Source of the DNA: Xiphias gladius
Lineage: Eukaryota; Chordata; Actinopteri; Istiophoriformes; Xiphiidae
NCBI RefSeq assembly: GCF_016859285.1
Contig: NC_053416.1
Span: 12,367,501-12,431,500, forward strand
DNA: 64,000 nt
Direction of reading: 5' to 3'
This document shows, piece after piece, positions 13,001-24,400 of this stretch. Position 1 is the stretch's first letter, and every line of letters begins with the position of its first letter. The translations under genes and the position numbers were made by a program. A model generated the notes under the pieces. The model did no database searches. It was not told where the DNA came from and saw only the letters and a list, made by a program, of their open reading frames with translations.

Positions 13001-15875
13001 AGCAACTCTTATTATGGCCTCAGCCTCTTTTACTCTTCCCTGAGAGAGCAGCCACCGAGGAGACTCCGGGATGAACCTGCCTCATTACACAACAGAGTGG
13101 ACAATGCAAGAGAGAGCTTCAGTCCCCTGGCACAGAAGGGAAACATACTATTCAGCAAAAATGCAACTGAGGCTTTTTCCTCATTTTGATTCCTTGTAAT
13201 GCTAAATTCATGGAATCAGTAAAAGTAAAACCTACCGAACACTAGCCTTCATAAAGTTGGCATAGGCAGATTCTGTTGTGGTTATTAAACTGGCATTACA
13301 TATGGTACAATCAATGTATATATATTTACTCGTGAAAAATTTTCCACATGGTAATCATGGGACTAAAGAGTGTTTTTTATTGACGAATCTGCCAATTATT
13401 TATTCATTTAGTCTTAAAAAATGATAAGGAAGGATTAACACACTGGAACACTCTCCCAGCACAGCTACAGGCCCTCTATACACCAGTCAGACACACAGAA
13501 AAAAAAAAAATTATCAGTCCAGAACATAGATGGCAAAATATGAACATTGCCTATAAAAACCCACACAGACACACACACAAGCAAACACACACCTACCTAC
13601 CACCAGAGAGGCACACAAAGGAAGCCGGGCATGGCAATGCCTAGGAGAAGCATCCTCCAGTCTCTGATGAAGAAGGCCAACAGCGGCAGCAGCATGTAGC
13701 CAGCAGCAAAGAACACACTCACGCCCATGGTGGAGAAAATTGTCCGTACACGTGGGCCTAAAATCTCAGTTCCTTAGCACAAGAGAAACAAAAACCATAA
13801 GGAATATATTACATAGTATTTTGCAATATCATGAACTAATTAGTGACTAAATAATGAGAATCAGCGAGTAGAGGGGAATAAAATTACCTAACACAAACGC
13901 AGCCATAAAATTGGAGATTTGTCCCATACCGACAACGAAGAACACTGCGCAGAACATGGACCAGGATTGAGAAAATACCTGGATGAATGTGAACAATGCC
14001 TGGACTGCTATGGTAACAAACAACACTATTTTCCTCCCGTACCTGAAAAGGACATAGAGCAAAAATCACCAAGTATGCATGCTGTGTAGATGGGAAGGTC
14101 ATTCAAATTCAAACTGACTCGTGTTTGTTTTTACATTGTGGCTGCATGTAAGAGCATCCATTACATACATACATTATTTTCCATGCAGTGGGAAAAGGGT
14201 TGCTTTTACTGATGAACCCACAGGGAATTATCTGTCATTCCTTCAGTTTTAATGCACTTTTTAGCCTCTTTTAGCTCATTGTTCACTCATTAACCCTGTC
14301 CACCACCAAATGGCAAACTTAAGGACGAGCTGGTGGGGAAAATCAACATCTAGCAGGTAATGAGGCACTTATTTTCTTTCCAGACTTGGTCTAGACATAA
14401 CCACTGCTAAAAGGGGAGTTAACATTGGACTAACATTCATTGAAGGGCCAGAAGCATTACTCATGTTGACCTGAAGTAAGAAGACAAACTCTTAACATTT
14501 AAATTACTGAAAAATCTAGTAACTGATTGACAGTTAGATCTGAAAGATGACATGGAGTTAGAGGTTAAAGAGGACGACGTGAACTTGCGCACTTAAGGAA
14601 GAGCCGTTCACATGCATGGGCTTTTGTTTTGGCAGAAAAACTATTGTTGGCATTCGGACAAAAAGGTTTAGTTAATCTTTTCCACATCACCTGTCGGAGA
14701 GCTGTCCTGAAATGAAGGAGCCAGTGAGGTATCCACAGAAGAAGACAGAGGAAGTCAGCGGGGTCTTCCACCTGTTATCACACACCAGGTCCCACTGCAA
14801 GACACACACACACACACACCCTCACTTGCAGTATGGATCAGATAACATCAAGTACAGTCAAAGTGTCGAATCCCAAAGTTGGCTTTCTTTAGCAAGAAAA
14901 AATGCCCCACGGTTATAATAAATGTAAATATCTAAAATTGCAACTTATGTGAAGAGAAAACAATAAATTAGAAATACAATGAACAATATCCATTATCTTA
15001 GCTCTGATAAAATATACTACCTTCGTGGAATTTAAAATGTTCACTTTTATCGAGACTGCTGTAGCAGTACATATGTTTTAGGCATAATGTTGACATATGT
15101 TGGAACATGTATATAATGGAGGTGGGCAATATATTAGAAAGACCTATGCAAGGAAGAATTGTATTTCTATTTTCCATACGTGTTTCTCATGGGGGTATCT
15201 GCAATTACAGTTTATTTTTGTTGTTACGGTTGTTGTTTTTGTTTGGTTTGTGTGTGTGTCTATTTGGAAAAAAAGGTCCCTGTATCTATTCTGACATCAA
15301 GATGTAATGCAGTTTTTGTAGCCCAGGATAATCGCAGTGGGATATTAAAACCCGTTCATCTCTGTCTCGCCCAAATCTCAATATCCGACCGTGTTAAAGC
15401 AACTTGTGAATAATGTTTCAGTCGTGGCAGCAGCTGCGGCCTCCTCTAAATTTGGGACCGGCGCAGGTGCACAAACCTCAGATGTGATGGTAGAAATGTA
15501 TACACTCCGGTCATATTCCCACCCGTCCAAGCAGCCTTCTTTTGGCACATCAGACAGATTCACGTCGACGCCGGGCAGCAGACCTCTCTCCGAGAAACTC
15601 AGCATGTCATCAAGTTTGTATCTGGAGCACTGGCTGGGCACCGGCGCGCCGCCGTGGCCGTCCTCCTCCAGCGGGCTGCTGCTGTTTCTCCATGCGGCCG
15701 TGAGGTTGACGTGCGCGGGCACCCGGCAGCGGTGGGGCGGCGTGTCGGCGAGGAACACGATGGACATCCCGGTGAAACCGTTGGGGACGATGGTCAGGCA
15801 GAGGAGGAAAAACACCTGCCGCTGGAAAGGCCCCCACTCTCCGAGGATGGCCGTCGCCGCTTCAAAGTCGCTCAT
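7087..15875 (-). CDS. slc22a5: Organic cation/carnitine transporter (OCTN, SLC22A5-like)
   Basis: Ten exons in coding order: 15875-15477, 14794-14691, 14042-13888, 13772-13601, 13076-12950, 11364-11267, 10100-9886, 9582-9400, 8446-8311, 7189-7087. All introns are GT-AG and the frame stays open for 563 codons, near the 550-560 of mammalian OCTNs. The start is the first in-frame ATG and has a purine at -3. Visible are an N-terminal E-W-G-P-F-Q-R, a large extracellular loop (about 45-145) with N-L-T, N-S-S and N-L-S glycosylation sites, the MFS signature G-Q-L-S-D-R-Y-G-R-K (about 160-170), F-I-P-E-S-P-R-W-L (about 277-285) and [11 protein letters not shown] (about 450-460). The family consists of 12-helix plasma-membrane carriers for carnitine or organic cations; substrate is inferred, not shown. 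Exon 1 is GC-rich. The tail K-K-E-H-H lacks the mammalian T-A-F end. slc22a4 is the alternative name. Confidence 0.93.
7709..8059. mobile_element. Short inverted-repeat element (MITE family B, full copy) in the last intron
   Basis: The left end AAAGGAATAATTTGACATTT and the right end (8031-8058, reverse AAGGAATAGTTTGACAGTTT) form an inverted repeat of about 29 bp around 350 bp. The interior has the block AGCTACAGCCAG and then CACAAAGACCGGAAAGA, typical of a repeat abundant in percomorph fish. It lies in intron 9 of the minus-strand transporter. A partial copy lies at about 28788-29010. It is noncoding. Confidence 0.8.
8868..9003. repeat. LINE-tail-like dispersed repeat ending in GGAT units
   Basis: The sequence starts near GGGTGAACTGGGAACTCTAA and ends in GATGAGCGGTATAGATAATG followed by a short GGAT array. 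I recall this as the 3' part of a fish repeat usually linked to L2/Rex-type LINEs. It lies in intron 8 of the minus-strand transporter and has no coding part. Confidence 0.6.
12570..12602. repeat. (CAAAA)n simple repeat
   Basis: An A-run is followed by about five CAAAA units, in intron 5 of the minus-strand transporter. Confidence 0.9.
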
Positions 15876-18800
15876 GCTCGCGGCGGATGCCTCAGCGCTG
15901 CAGGCGCACAAAAAGTGGGGCAGAGTTAAGAGGAGACGCCAACGAAAGACTTTGCAGTGGGCATTTCAAAAGCGGTGGTTTTGTTTCAGCCGCAAACATC
16001 CCACCCACTACCCCCTGTATCAATTTGGCTGTGGTTTCCTAAATTAACCAGTCTTTTAGGAGCAATCCGTGAACCAACTGTAGCCTAAACCAAACACAGT
16101 AAGTCTCTCAAGATGATTAACTGGCCCTTTGGTAAAGTTCACACTGTGGCAGGAACACGATGGTTATTACAGCTACCCGTCGTTATGATGAGTTATGTAA
16201 GTTCAATATGTTTATTATTCGTATGGTGAAAAATAGTAGGCCAATTCTCTCTGACTCTGTAAATAAGTTTTTCAGTTTCAGCATAGAAAATACAGTTGTC
16301 AGGTTAAGATTTGATCATCTCCAGCTGAAAATCTTGTGTCTTGAAATCAGTTAATATCCTACCAACCAGATTAGGCTAATTAAAAGTAATAATACATGTA
16401 TTTATTCCTTATTATAATTCTGTGATGAAAAAGTGCTATAAAGCCCAAACTTTAAAACAAATGCACAGCGTGGAAACAGCACACCGCCTCTCCAGTACTT
16501 TCCAAATTCTAAATCGTGAAAAGTAAGTATAAGTTAGGTCAAATTTGGTTGCATAGCCTCCTATGAACTGGTATGAGATAACGGATCTACCCATCAGTCA
16601 TATCAAATTATACCAATGAGTGGCATCACTATACAGGTGTGGTCTGAAGCCCCAGCTGAGGAGGGAGAAAACTTGTTTTTATCCAGACAGCCGTACCAAA
16701 AGCAAAACACAAAGTAACTGCATTGATGAAGTCCATCGTCAGAGGGCAAGCGAGAGAGAGTCACTGCAGCAGGCCCACTACCATTGTAACGTGAAGCTTT
16801 CAACATTTCTTATTTGTGACTTGCCACACAAGACTCAAGATGCACTCCGTGTCTTGCTGTTTCTGCGATGACAGCTGTGACATATTATCTTTGGTCCAAG
16901 GTCAGAGTACGGAGCACTGTACTCTCCTTTATTTACAACTCCTTAAAGATCTCCCGTCTCCCTTCCCAGAATAGCAGACACTTTGGTTGGCCCGTTCAGC
17001 GCTTCTCTACCTCACACAGGTGTTTCAGGAAAGAGCCATAACCTTGAGCACTGTCATCATTTCCCCAACAACTGATAGGTAAATCGACAGGTATGAGACT
17101 TCAGGGCAGTGGTCATAGTTTCATTCAACCATAAATCAGGCAGGCCACTGTCTATGTGTGGGTAACATCCAGTCGAGTATGCTTTACACATTAGGCCCAC
17201 AGATGCAAGCTTAAATCAGTTTTATAAATCAGTGACATCCTTAATGAATTAAAGGAAACCAACAAACAAAACATATTGACAGCGTACAGGAATATGTTTC
17301 CACTCTGCTTGTCAACGTTGGCAACAAATAAGGTTGATTGACACTAATGGCTGACCCCTGTTTCTCTAGACCGCAGTGAATTTGAACTGAATGGAGTTTT
17401 CCAACATCAGGCCTAAGTAAGGCTCTTTAAACTGACTGAACAATAAAGTTAAAGTGAAGGGGCAACATGTAATTATTTTAGTTTAAAACTTTCGAAAAGT
17501 AACTAAGATTATCAACAGAATGAGCAGAAATAACAGTTCTGACGTCATGTCAAAGACATCCATGTTTTGTGTTGCAGAGATATCTACTGAAGTTAGCGTG
17601 CTAACCAGCTAGCCCTGGGCCCATCCTGTCTCGTGATACCACTTTGTACCAAAAGTGGTGATAGTGAGTCACTGTAGTGTCCAGTCTGCCCTCAGTCCAA
17701 CATGAGAGGATGAAGAAGTAGTAACTGCAACTAGGCCATAAACCTGTGTTGCAGCCGTCCTCTCCCTGGGACATTCCTCCAGTCTTTCCTCAAGCTCAGC
17801 CATTGATGCCGCTGCTCTTGCCGCTCTCCTTCGCGTTCCTCGACCTCTCTTGGCTCGTTCTCTACTCCGGCCACCACACCGAAGAGTGCGTTTCCTTGTT
17901 TCTAATGATAGGGGTGGCAACCCCAACTTCCTGGTAACATGCTGCCCCCTATTTGTTTGGAGTATGAATTCAACAGTTGGCCAGTTTTTACACATTGCCC
18001 CTTTAAGGTAGTAGAGTAATTACTTTAACATTGTTGCTGTAAATTTTTCTCCGTTTTCAACAATTTCATGCTACCGTCACACACCAGAACGATAGTTTGC
18101 TAGCAATGTGTCCTAAATTCAAAGAGCAGGGTCACATCTTCCGATGCTAGTAGTCATATATATACAGTACATGACATTAGCATTTTAAAAACCTAGCCAA
18201 GTCTCAGTCATGCTTAAAACAAGTGTCAGTGTTAATATATTGCTTCTACTTGTTGTCTACAATGGCTACACAAACCAGTGTGTGCTCAAAAATCCATGTG
18301 CAACAGTGCCTGCTCCAAGTATAGATAAGTAATTACACACATATATTTAGCAATTAATTCATTTGTTTTAATTTTTAATTAAAGTGATTGGTCATAGAGA
18401 GAAAACGATCCCTCTTTTTTTTTTTTTTTTTAACAACAAACACATGACAAACTGTTGAGCCAAAAAAAACCTAGACAATTAAAAACAAGGTATTTGAAAG
18501 TATGGTTGATATTATCTGAAGGATAAATGTCGAAGGATGAATTATTAGTAACTTATATATAATATATAAGAGCCCAAAATTCAGAAATCAAGCATATTTA
18601 AAATTAATTGAATAATCTAAGTGGAACAACTCATACACCACTGGAAAGAGAAGACGGTATATTCACAAATTGTTTATGTTCATGTCAATCAGCAACTTAG
18701 TGTGTAAGCAAATCACATAAAGTGACCATTTCAGTGTATTTCGTCAAGTCATTTAAGTTCCAATTCAGTGTTATTCCAAAAGAAGAAGGTAAAGTGAGTC

Positions 18801-21162
18801 TGGTAAATGTATGGTAGATTATTTGTTTCCCGTAGATTTTTTTTCCTCCATAATCTAAAATTAAAAAACTATATAATGATATAATGTAATAAAAAATATT
18901 TAATTTGCAATGCAAGACAAAACATTAAAACAATGTGTCAATTCTAGCAATGCCCCCACACAAAACATGCCGATGGCATTCATGTGCTTTTTCATATCAT
19001 GTGCAGGAAATCACTTTCACTCCCACTCAATAAAGGCTTTAACAGTGTAATCCATGACCTCCCCAGTTGATGGAAACAGGATGTGCTGTCTCCTACACTG
19101 TGTGCAACGGAAATTAAGCTATATGATCAGTTATGTGCGACCAGACCTTTTACTTTATATCCACCTTCAGTGATATGAAATAACAACTTCAGTAATAGAT
19201 CAATCGACAGATAGTAGAATCAGATTCATCATTTAAATTGTATGTGCATAAGACATGTCAAAATCAGAGTTCTGGAACTGCTTTAACATGTAACAGTTGT
19301 AAACAGGATAACTGTGCGACCTAAAATGAATGCAAAATGCCTTATTGAATAACTTATCATTCTGTGTCTATGTGGACAAATTTTCCTGCAGTAAATTATC
19401 ATAAAGATCAGATATATGTGTCTCCACTTAAAGACCTGAGTCAGTCCCCTACACAAATAAGCATTTACCTTGCTACAGTGCTCTTAAGCAAGACACTTGT
19501 TTTTTTCATGCATGTAGAAATCCACTCTTAACGAGGTTTGGAGGTAAACTGATGATCAGTTGTCACGTGATTATCATAACTTGGTTAGAATAAATCATTT
19601 AAGATCATTATCAGCTAATGAGAAACCTTGTTCAGATACAGTAACAAACGTGCTCCAGTAACAAGTCTACAGCCGCATGTGAGCATCTTCTTGACACCAC
19701 AGGACCTAAATCAGGCAGCCGGGTCTTTTCTCACTTTTATGGGAGTGGATCATTCAGTCTGTGGACGTTTGATTAGTTATTTCTCAAAGCCAGTGGTTGT
19801 CCTCAGTGATAAAAGACCTCAGATGATCATAATCTAATTTTGTCACATATTAATGTCCTTAATCACCACTGTGTGCAGAGACAAACTATCACAGCCTTGC
19901 AAATGAAGAATAAACATTTGGATCCTGTAGCTCAGCTGAAAGATTCCTTATTATCTTCATGAAAGGAGGTTCATGCAAGCACTGATTAAATTGATTAATA
20001 CTATCACCAAGGGCGTGGTAGTGAGGGGAATGGTGGAACCAAGTACACAAGGCCCCAACGTGAGGAGGGCCATCGAAAAACCTGACATTAAAGATTTCCC
20101 TTTATCTGAAAATTTTGAATTTTTACATTCTCAGCAATACAACTTGGCAGAATAAATCATTTGACAGACTTTTTTTTTTTTTTAAATCTAAAACATTATC
20201 AGAGCCTCTGAAGGTGCACAGGGATTAGTCCACACCCGCAGTAGGGTGAACAAAAATTCAACAGGTTACTGCACTGATGCTGAAGACTTAAGGCAAACTT
20301 TAGTTTAAATATGTCATTAAGAATTAAGAAAAAAAGGATTGAGACATAAAAAATGTCGGAGGGAAAACAACTCTTGACAAAATTCTTTCAAAAGAACGGT
20401 ACACAAACACATCTTGCTAGCCATTTTTTTTTTTTTTTTTTTTTAAATATTGATATATAATGTGGCTTTCCCGTGCATATATGGATTGTGAAGTTTTATT
20501 CTGATTCCTGTGTTGCAGTAGACTGGGCTACCACTTGTTGGAAACTAATGTGTGACTCTGTGGTCTAAGGAAGAATGCCTGCATGTATTGTGTAGCACAC
20601 CGGACTAAAATCTAAAGTGAATTCAGGAAATATTCGTGTGATTATGAGTATACGCAATGAGAACGCAGGGAATATATTTAAGCGACAGACTAACTAAGAA
20701 ATTTAGCACTGTGAAATAAAGTGTCGTTTTTTTTGTATTTGGGGCATTTTAGCAGTTTATTCCAAATACAGTTGAAAGAACATATTTATTATACAAATTG
20801 AAGCCAACATACAGAATTGTTACAATGTCTGGTTGCCTCTGCAGCGCGGCTTAAAAATAGTCCAATGGGAGTCCTAATGCTACTTAGCAACATTTAGAGT
20901 ACAGGCACGTGCACTTCTTTGGGGTATTTAAAAGTGTGGAATGTTGTTTAGAGAAAATACCACTTTGACCACAGTGGTGTGGGGGCTGGGTGCGTAGACT
21001 GGCCACTCTGAATCTTTTGATCATTTTACTTTTAGTAAATCAAATCAATTCAGTGATTGAGAGCTCTCTCATTCACTCATCTCAGATAAATAGTTTTCCT
21101 GTCTGCTTCTGACTTGAGAGACGGTATATTCAGCTTCAGTCTTACTGTAAGTCACTCTGGGA
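15876..21162. other. Divergent spacer between the minus-strand and first + strand transporter genes
   Basis: The spacer of about 5.3 kb between two head-to-head transporter genes holds both promoters. Just upstream of 15875 the DNA is GC-rich without a clear TATA box, so the minus-strand gene may use a CpG-type promoter. The middle carries one inverted-repeat element (17451-18008), T-runs near 18414-18431 and 20425-20444, and AT-rich filler. The reading frames inside are short and match nothing I recognise. Confidence 0.6.
17451..18008. mobile_element. Short inverted-repeat element (MITE family A, copy 2)
   Basis: The left end has AAGGGGCAACATGTAATT. The right end, read in reverse, is TAAAGGGGCAATGTGTA. 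The block at about 17668-17705 containing GAGTCACTGTAGTGTCCAGT matches the interior of the element at 5895-6249. This copy is longer (about 555 bp), so either copy 1 has internal deletions or this one carries an insert. The antisense frame at 17669-17995 is part of the element and is not taken as a gene. Confidence 0.75.
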
Positions 21163-21170
21163 TATAAAAG
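21163..21170 (+). promoter_or_regulatory. TATA box of the first + strand transporter gene
   Basis: TATAAAAG lies 233 bases upstream of the ATG at 21403, giving a predicted start near 21193 and a 5' UTR of about 210 bases if no upstream intron exists. It is a good match to consensus, but there is no transcript evidence. Confidence 0.5.
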
Positions 21171-21402
21171 TTGTCCCCTGGAAAGGGGGTTTGATATTCT
21201 CAGGATTAGTGACTGAAGTCTTTGAATCGTGACTCCGTCCCACTGTGGGACCAGCTCGCTCTGCCCCACAGAGAGCTCAACCCCACCACTCTGGTACTCA
21301 GCTGAGGACATTAAGAGGGATACAATATCTCATACTCTGAAGAATTTCAGAGGATTTTTTTTTTTTCCTCCCTAAAAAACAGGGAGGCCTTTTTTAAAAA
21401 GA

Positions 21403-24400
21403 ATGGGAGACTATGATGAAGACACTGCATTCCTCGGACAGACTGGTCCTTACTTCTGGACCACATTCTTCCTCCTAAACACAGTTTTTGTCTCCACTGG
21501 ATTCAATGGGCTTTACATCGTCTTTGTTGGAGCAGCTCCGAAGCACCACTGTCTCATTCCAGACGTCAACTTAACCGAGGAGTGGAGAAACGCCATCATT
21601 CCCTTTACGATAGTGGATGGTGAAGAGGTGCAGAGCCAGTGCAGCAGATATAGGCTGGATGTTGTTAGAAACCTCTCTGCTGAGGGATTTATTCCTGGAA
21701 GGGATGTCAACCTCACTAATCTGGGGCAGGAAGGATGTTTAGATGGATGGAACTACAGCAAGGAAATCTACCAATCCAACATAGTCACCGAGGTCAGTCT
21801 GGATGTGCATGTGTGTTTTCTGTACAAGGTGTTGGTCACGAAAGTTTTCAGTTGCCTATTTTCTTTTTTGTTTGAAACGTGTGTAATTTACGTCTTTTCA
21901 CAGTGGGACCTTGTTTGTGACAACCAGTGGAAAGTTCCCTTTGCATCCTCGACTCTGTTTGTGGGGTACCTTGTTGGATCCTTAATCTCAGGACAGCTCT
22001 CTGACAGGTATTTCATCCTCAGTTATCAGTGAAGTTCCCCCAAATGCACTCTATATGATTATATTCCAATATGAAACTTAGGATGTAGTGTTTTGCAAGA
22101 TTATTTGTCTTTTGCCACATACTGTAGGTGTATTATTTTATCTAAGAGGTTTTGATCATTTGCAAAAAATGTGGTGAAAGTTGAGAAGTTTTAGGAGAAT
22201 GCACATAAAAGTAGAAAATTAATGACCAACAAATAAGTGGTTTGTGGTTTCGTAAGTGAGAATAACACACTGTGTTGAATGTTACTGGAGACTTGGACCT
22301 GATTAGCTGTCAGGCCCAAGTTATAATAACAACAGCCCCATCTACTGTTGAAGTTGACTTTCTCCAAGAGAGGATTGGTTTTCACTAAAAATAGTAACAG
22401 TTCTTTATTTTAATTTAGAATTGAATTGCTCCTAAATACTTGTTTAATTTACAAGTTCGAACATTGTGTTTTATTTCAGCACTGTCTTGGGTTGTACTGG
22501 TTGTGCTTCCTGCCCATAGAAACAATGCAAATTAGCTTGATCTGGGAGACAAGCAGCTGTTTGAGGTAGTAAAAGTTAACGTAGAGCTGTTGAACCCGAC
22601 AGGTACCGGTTTTCGTCAGAGTTTTGTAAACCTTTGTAGAGTATCTGATATTAGTCGTTTCAAGGGTCCAGCTCTGACAGACTTTAGTTTTGTGTAGCTT
22701 TGGTTATAGAAAAGCATGCGGCTCAGGACACAGCAGTGAGGAACACGAGTGTTTAACTATTTACCTCTTTTGCAGCTGTGAAAACTGTACACTCAATGGA
22801 TGAGAAATGGGGGGTAAGAGGCTTTGAGGTTTTAGAGCTTTTTGATTATTGTGTCACATTAGGGGATTTTACGGACTAAAATAAAGTTATAAAAGAGTAG
22901 CTGTGCATGTTGCCATCAGTTCAGGAGAGTACGTTACTATTTCCCCATTCATGCAAATTTACAAAAGCCCTCACGTTGCATAAATGTAAAGTAGTCTCTC
23001 ATAACACTCCCTCTTTGAGGTTAGGCAACAAATTTATCTGTAGCGTTTAGAGAGAATGGCGGAAAGGTCAAGGGCGCAGTGTCTTTTAATGGCATTTTAC
23101 AAGGAAACAATACATGCAACAGGTTATTTTGGCGAGCTGCATGGACATCATCATGTTAGTGTTACACAGAACATTTCAGAGCACCATTTGAACTGCATGG
23201 TAGATGATGGTGAAGGTGGTTGAGTTTGCAGACACGAGTTTATGTTTAGCAAAAGGTGACCGATGTTACTAGCCTTCATATGATCAACTGATTTTCTGCC
23301 TATGACTTTCAAACTCATGTACAAAAATTGTTGGACTTGTATGGAGTATAGACAAAAATGACATATACTGTGGTCCACAAACCATGAGAATGTGTCTTGG
23401 ATTTCAGGAAGTCATAACTGTACCTGATCAAAAGTCATGTGACGCGATGTCAGCGTTTTGCGACAATCTAGTTGCAAAAAACATTTCAAGCAGCTTCGCG
23501 ATCATTGCAGGGAGGACATGACATAAAAAAAATGAACAAAAAATTTTAAAAAAATCCAGCATATTGTTTTACAAATGAAAAATGATGAGGCTCTGGTTGA
23601 ATATGAGGGTGTTTACATCCGAATAAAAAGTTAAGGAATTATAGCCCTTTTTAAGCTAGTCTGCCAATTTTATGTCACACATAAAGTCAGTAGTATATCA
23701 TTGACAGGCTACTACTCTGTCAGACAGTAAAAAACTCCTTGGTTGTACAACCCTTGCCCAGCTGCATTGTCCTAAAATAACGGGTTTTAATAATAAAAAA
23801 AGTATATCATTTTATATTTATTATAAAACGGGAATCACAAACGTGACTCTGTCATCATATTTTCTAAATGCACTGTGTGTGAATCACTTCAATGATATAT
23901 ATATTTTTTCCATTCAGGTTTGGGAGGAAGAGGGTTGTCTTCATCTCTCTCGGGGCCCAGTGTGTCTCGGTCCTGCTTCAGTCCTTCTCTCATTCATGGA
24001 AGATGTTCTGTATCATGTTCCTCTTTGTTGGAGCCTCCCAGATATCCATCTATATTTCTGCGTTTGTACTAGGTATGGAATTGTAAAATACTCCTCTTCC
24101 TGTGTTTGGTCTTGTAGTCGCAAATTCTTGTCAGCTGCTCAGATAGATGCGTATAGATGGGTAATTTGGTTTCTTTCAGCTCGACTTTCTTTCACTATCT
24201 TCTGGGTAATCTTTTTTTTAATCTCAAGCCCGTCACAAACCATTTTGTCTCGGACAGGAACAGAGGTGTTGAGTAAGACAATGCGAGTGCTCTTCACAAC
24301 TCTCGGGGCCTTCCTTTTCTATTGCATTGGGTACATGACACTACCCTGGATTGCATATGGCATCAGGGAATGGAGGACTCTGCTTGCTGTTCTGTCCACA

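Noticed and set aside
15391-16047. 218-codon + strand frame
   Set aside because: It is the antisense shadow of GC-rich exon 1 of the minus-strand transporter.
18552-18570. Short AT palindrome
   Set aside because: A 19-base AT-only palindrome is expected by chance in DNA this AT-rich.
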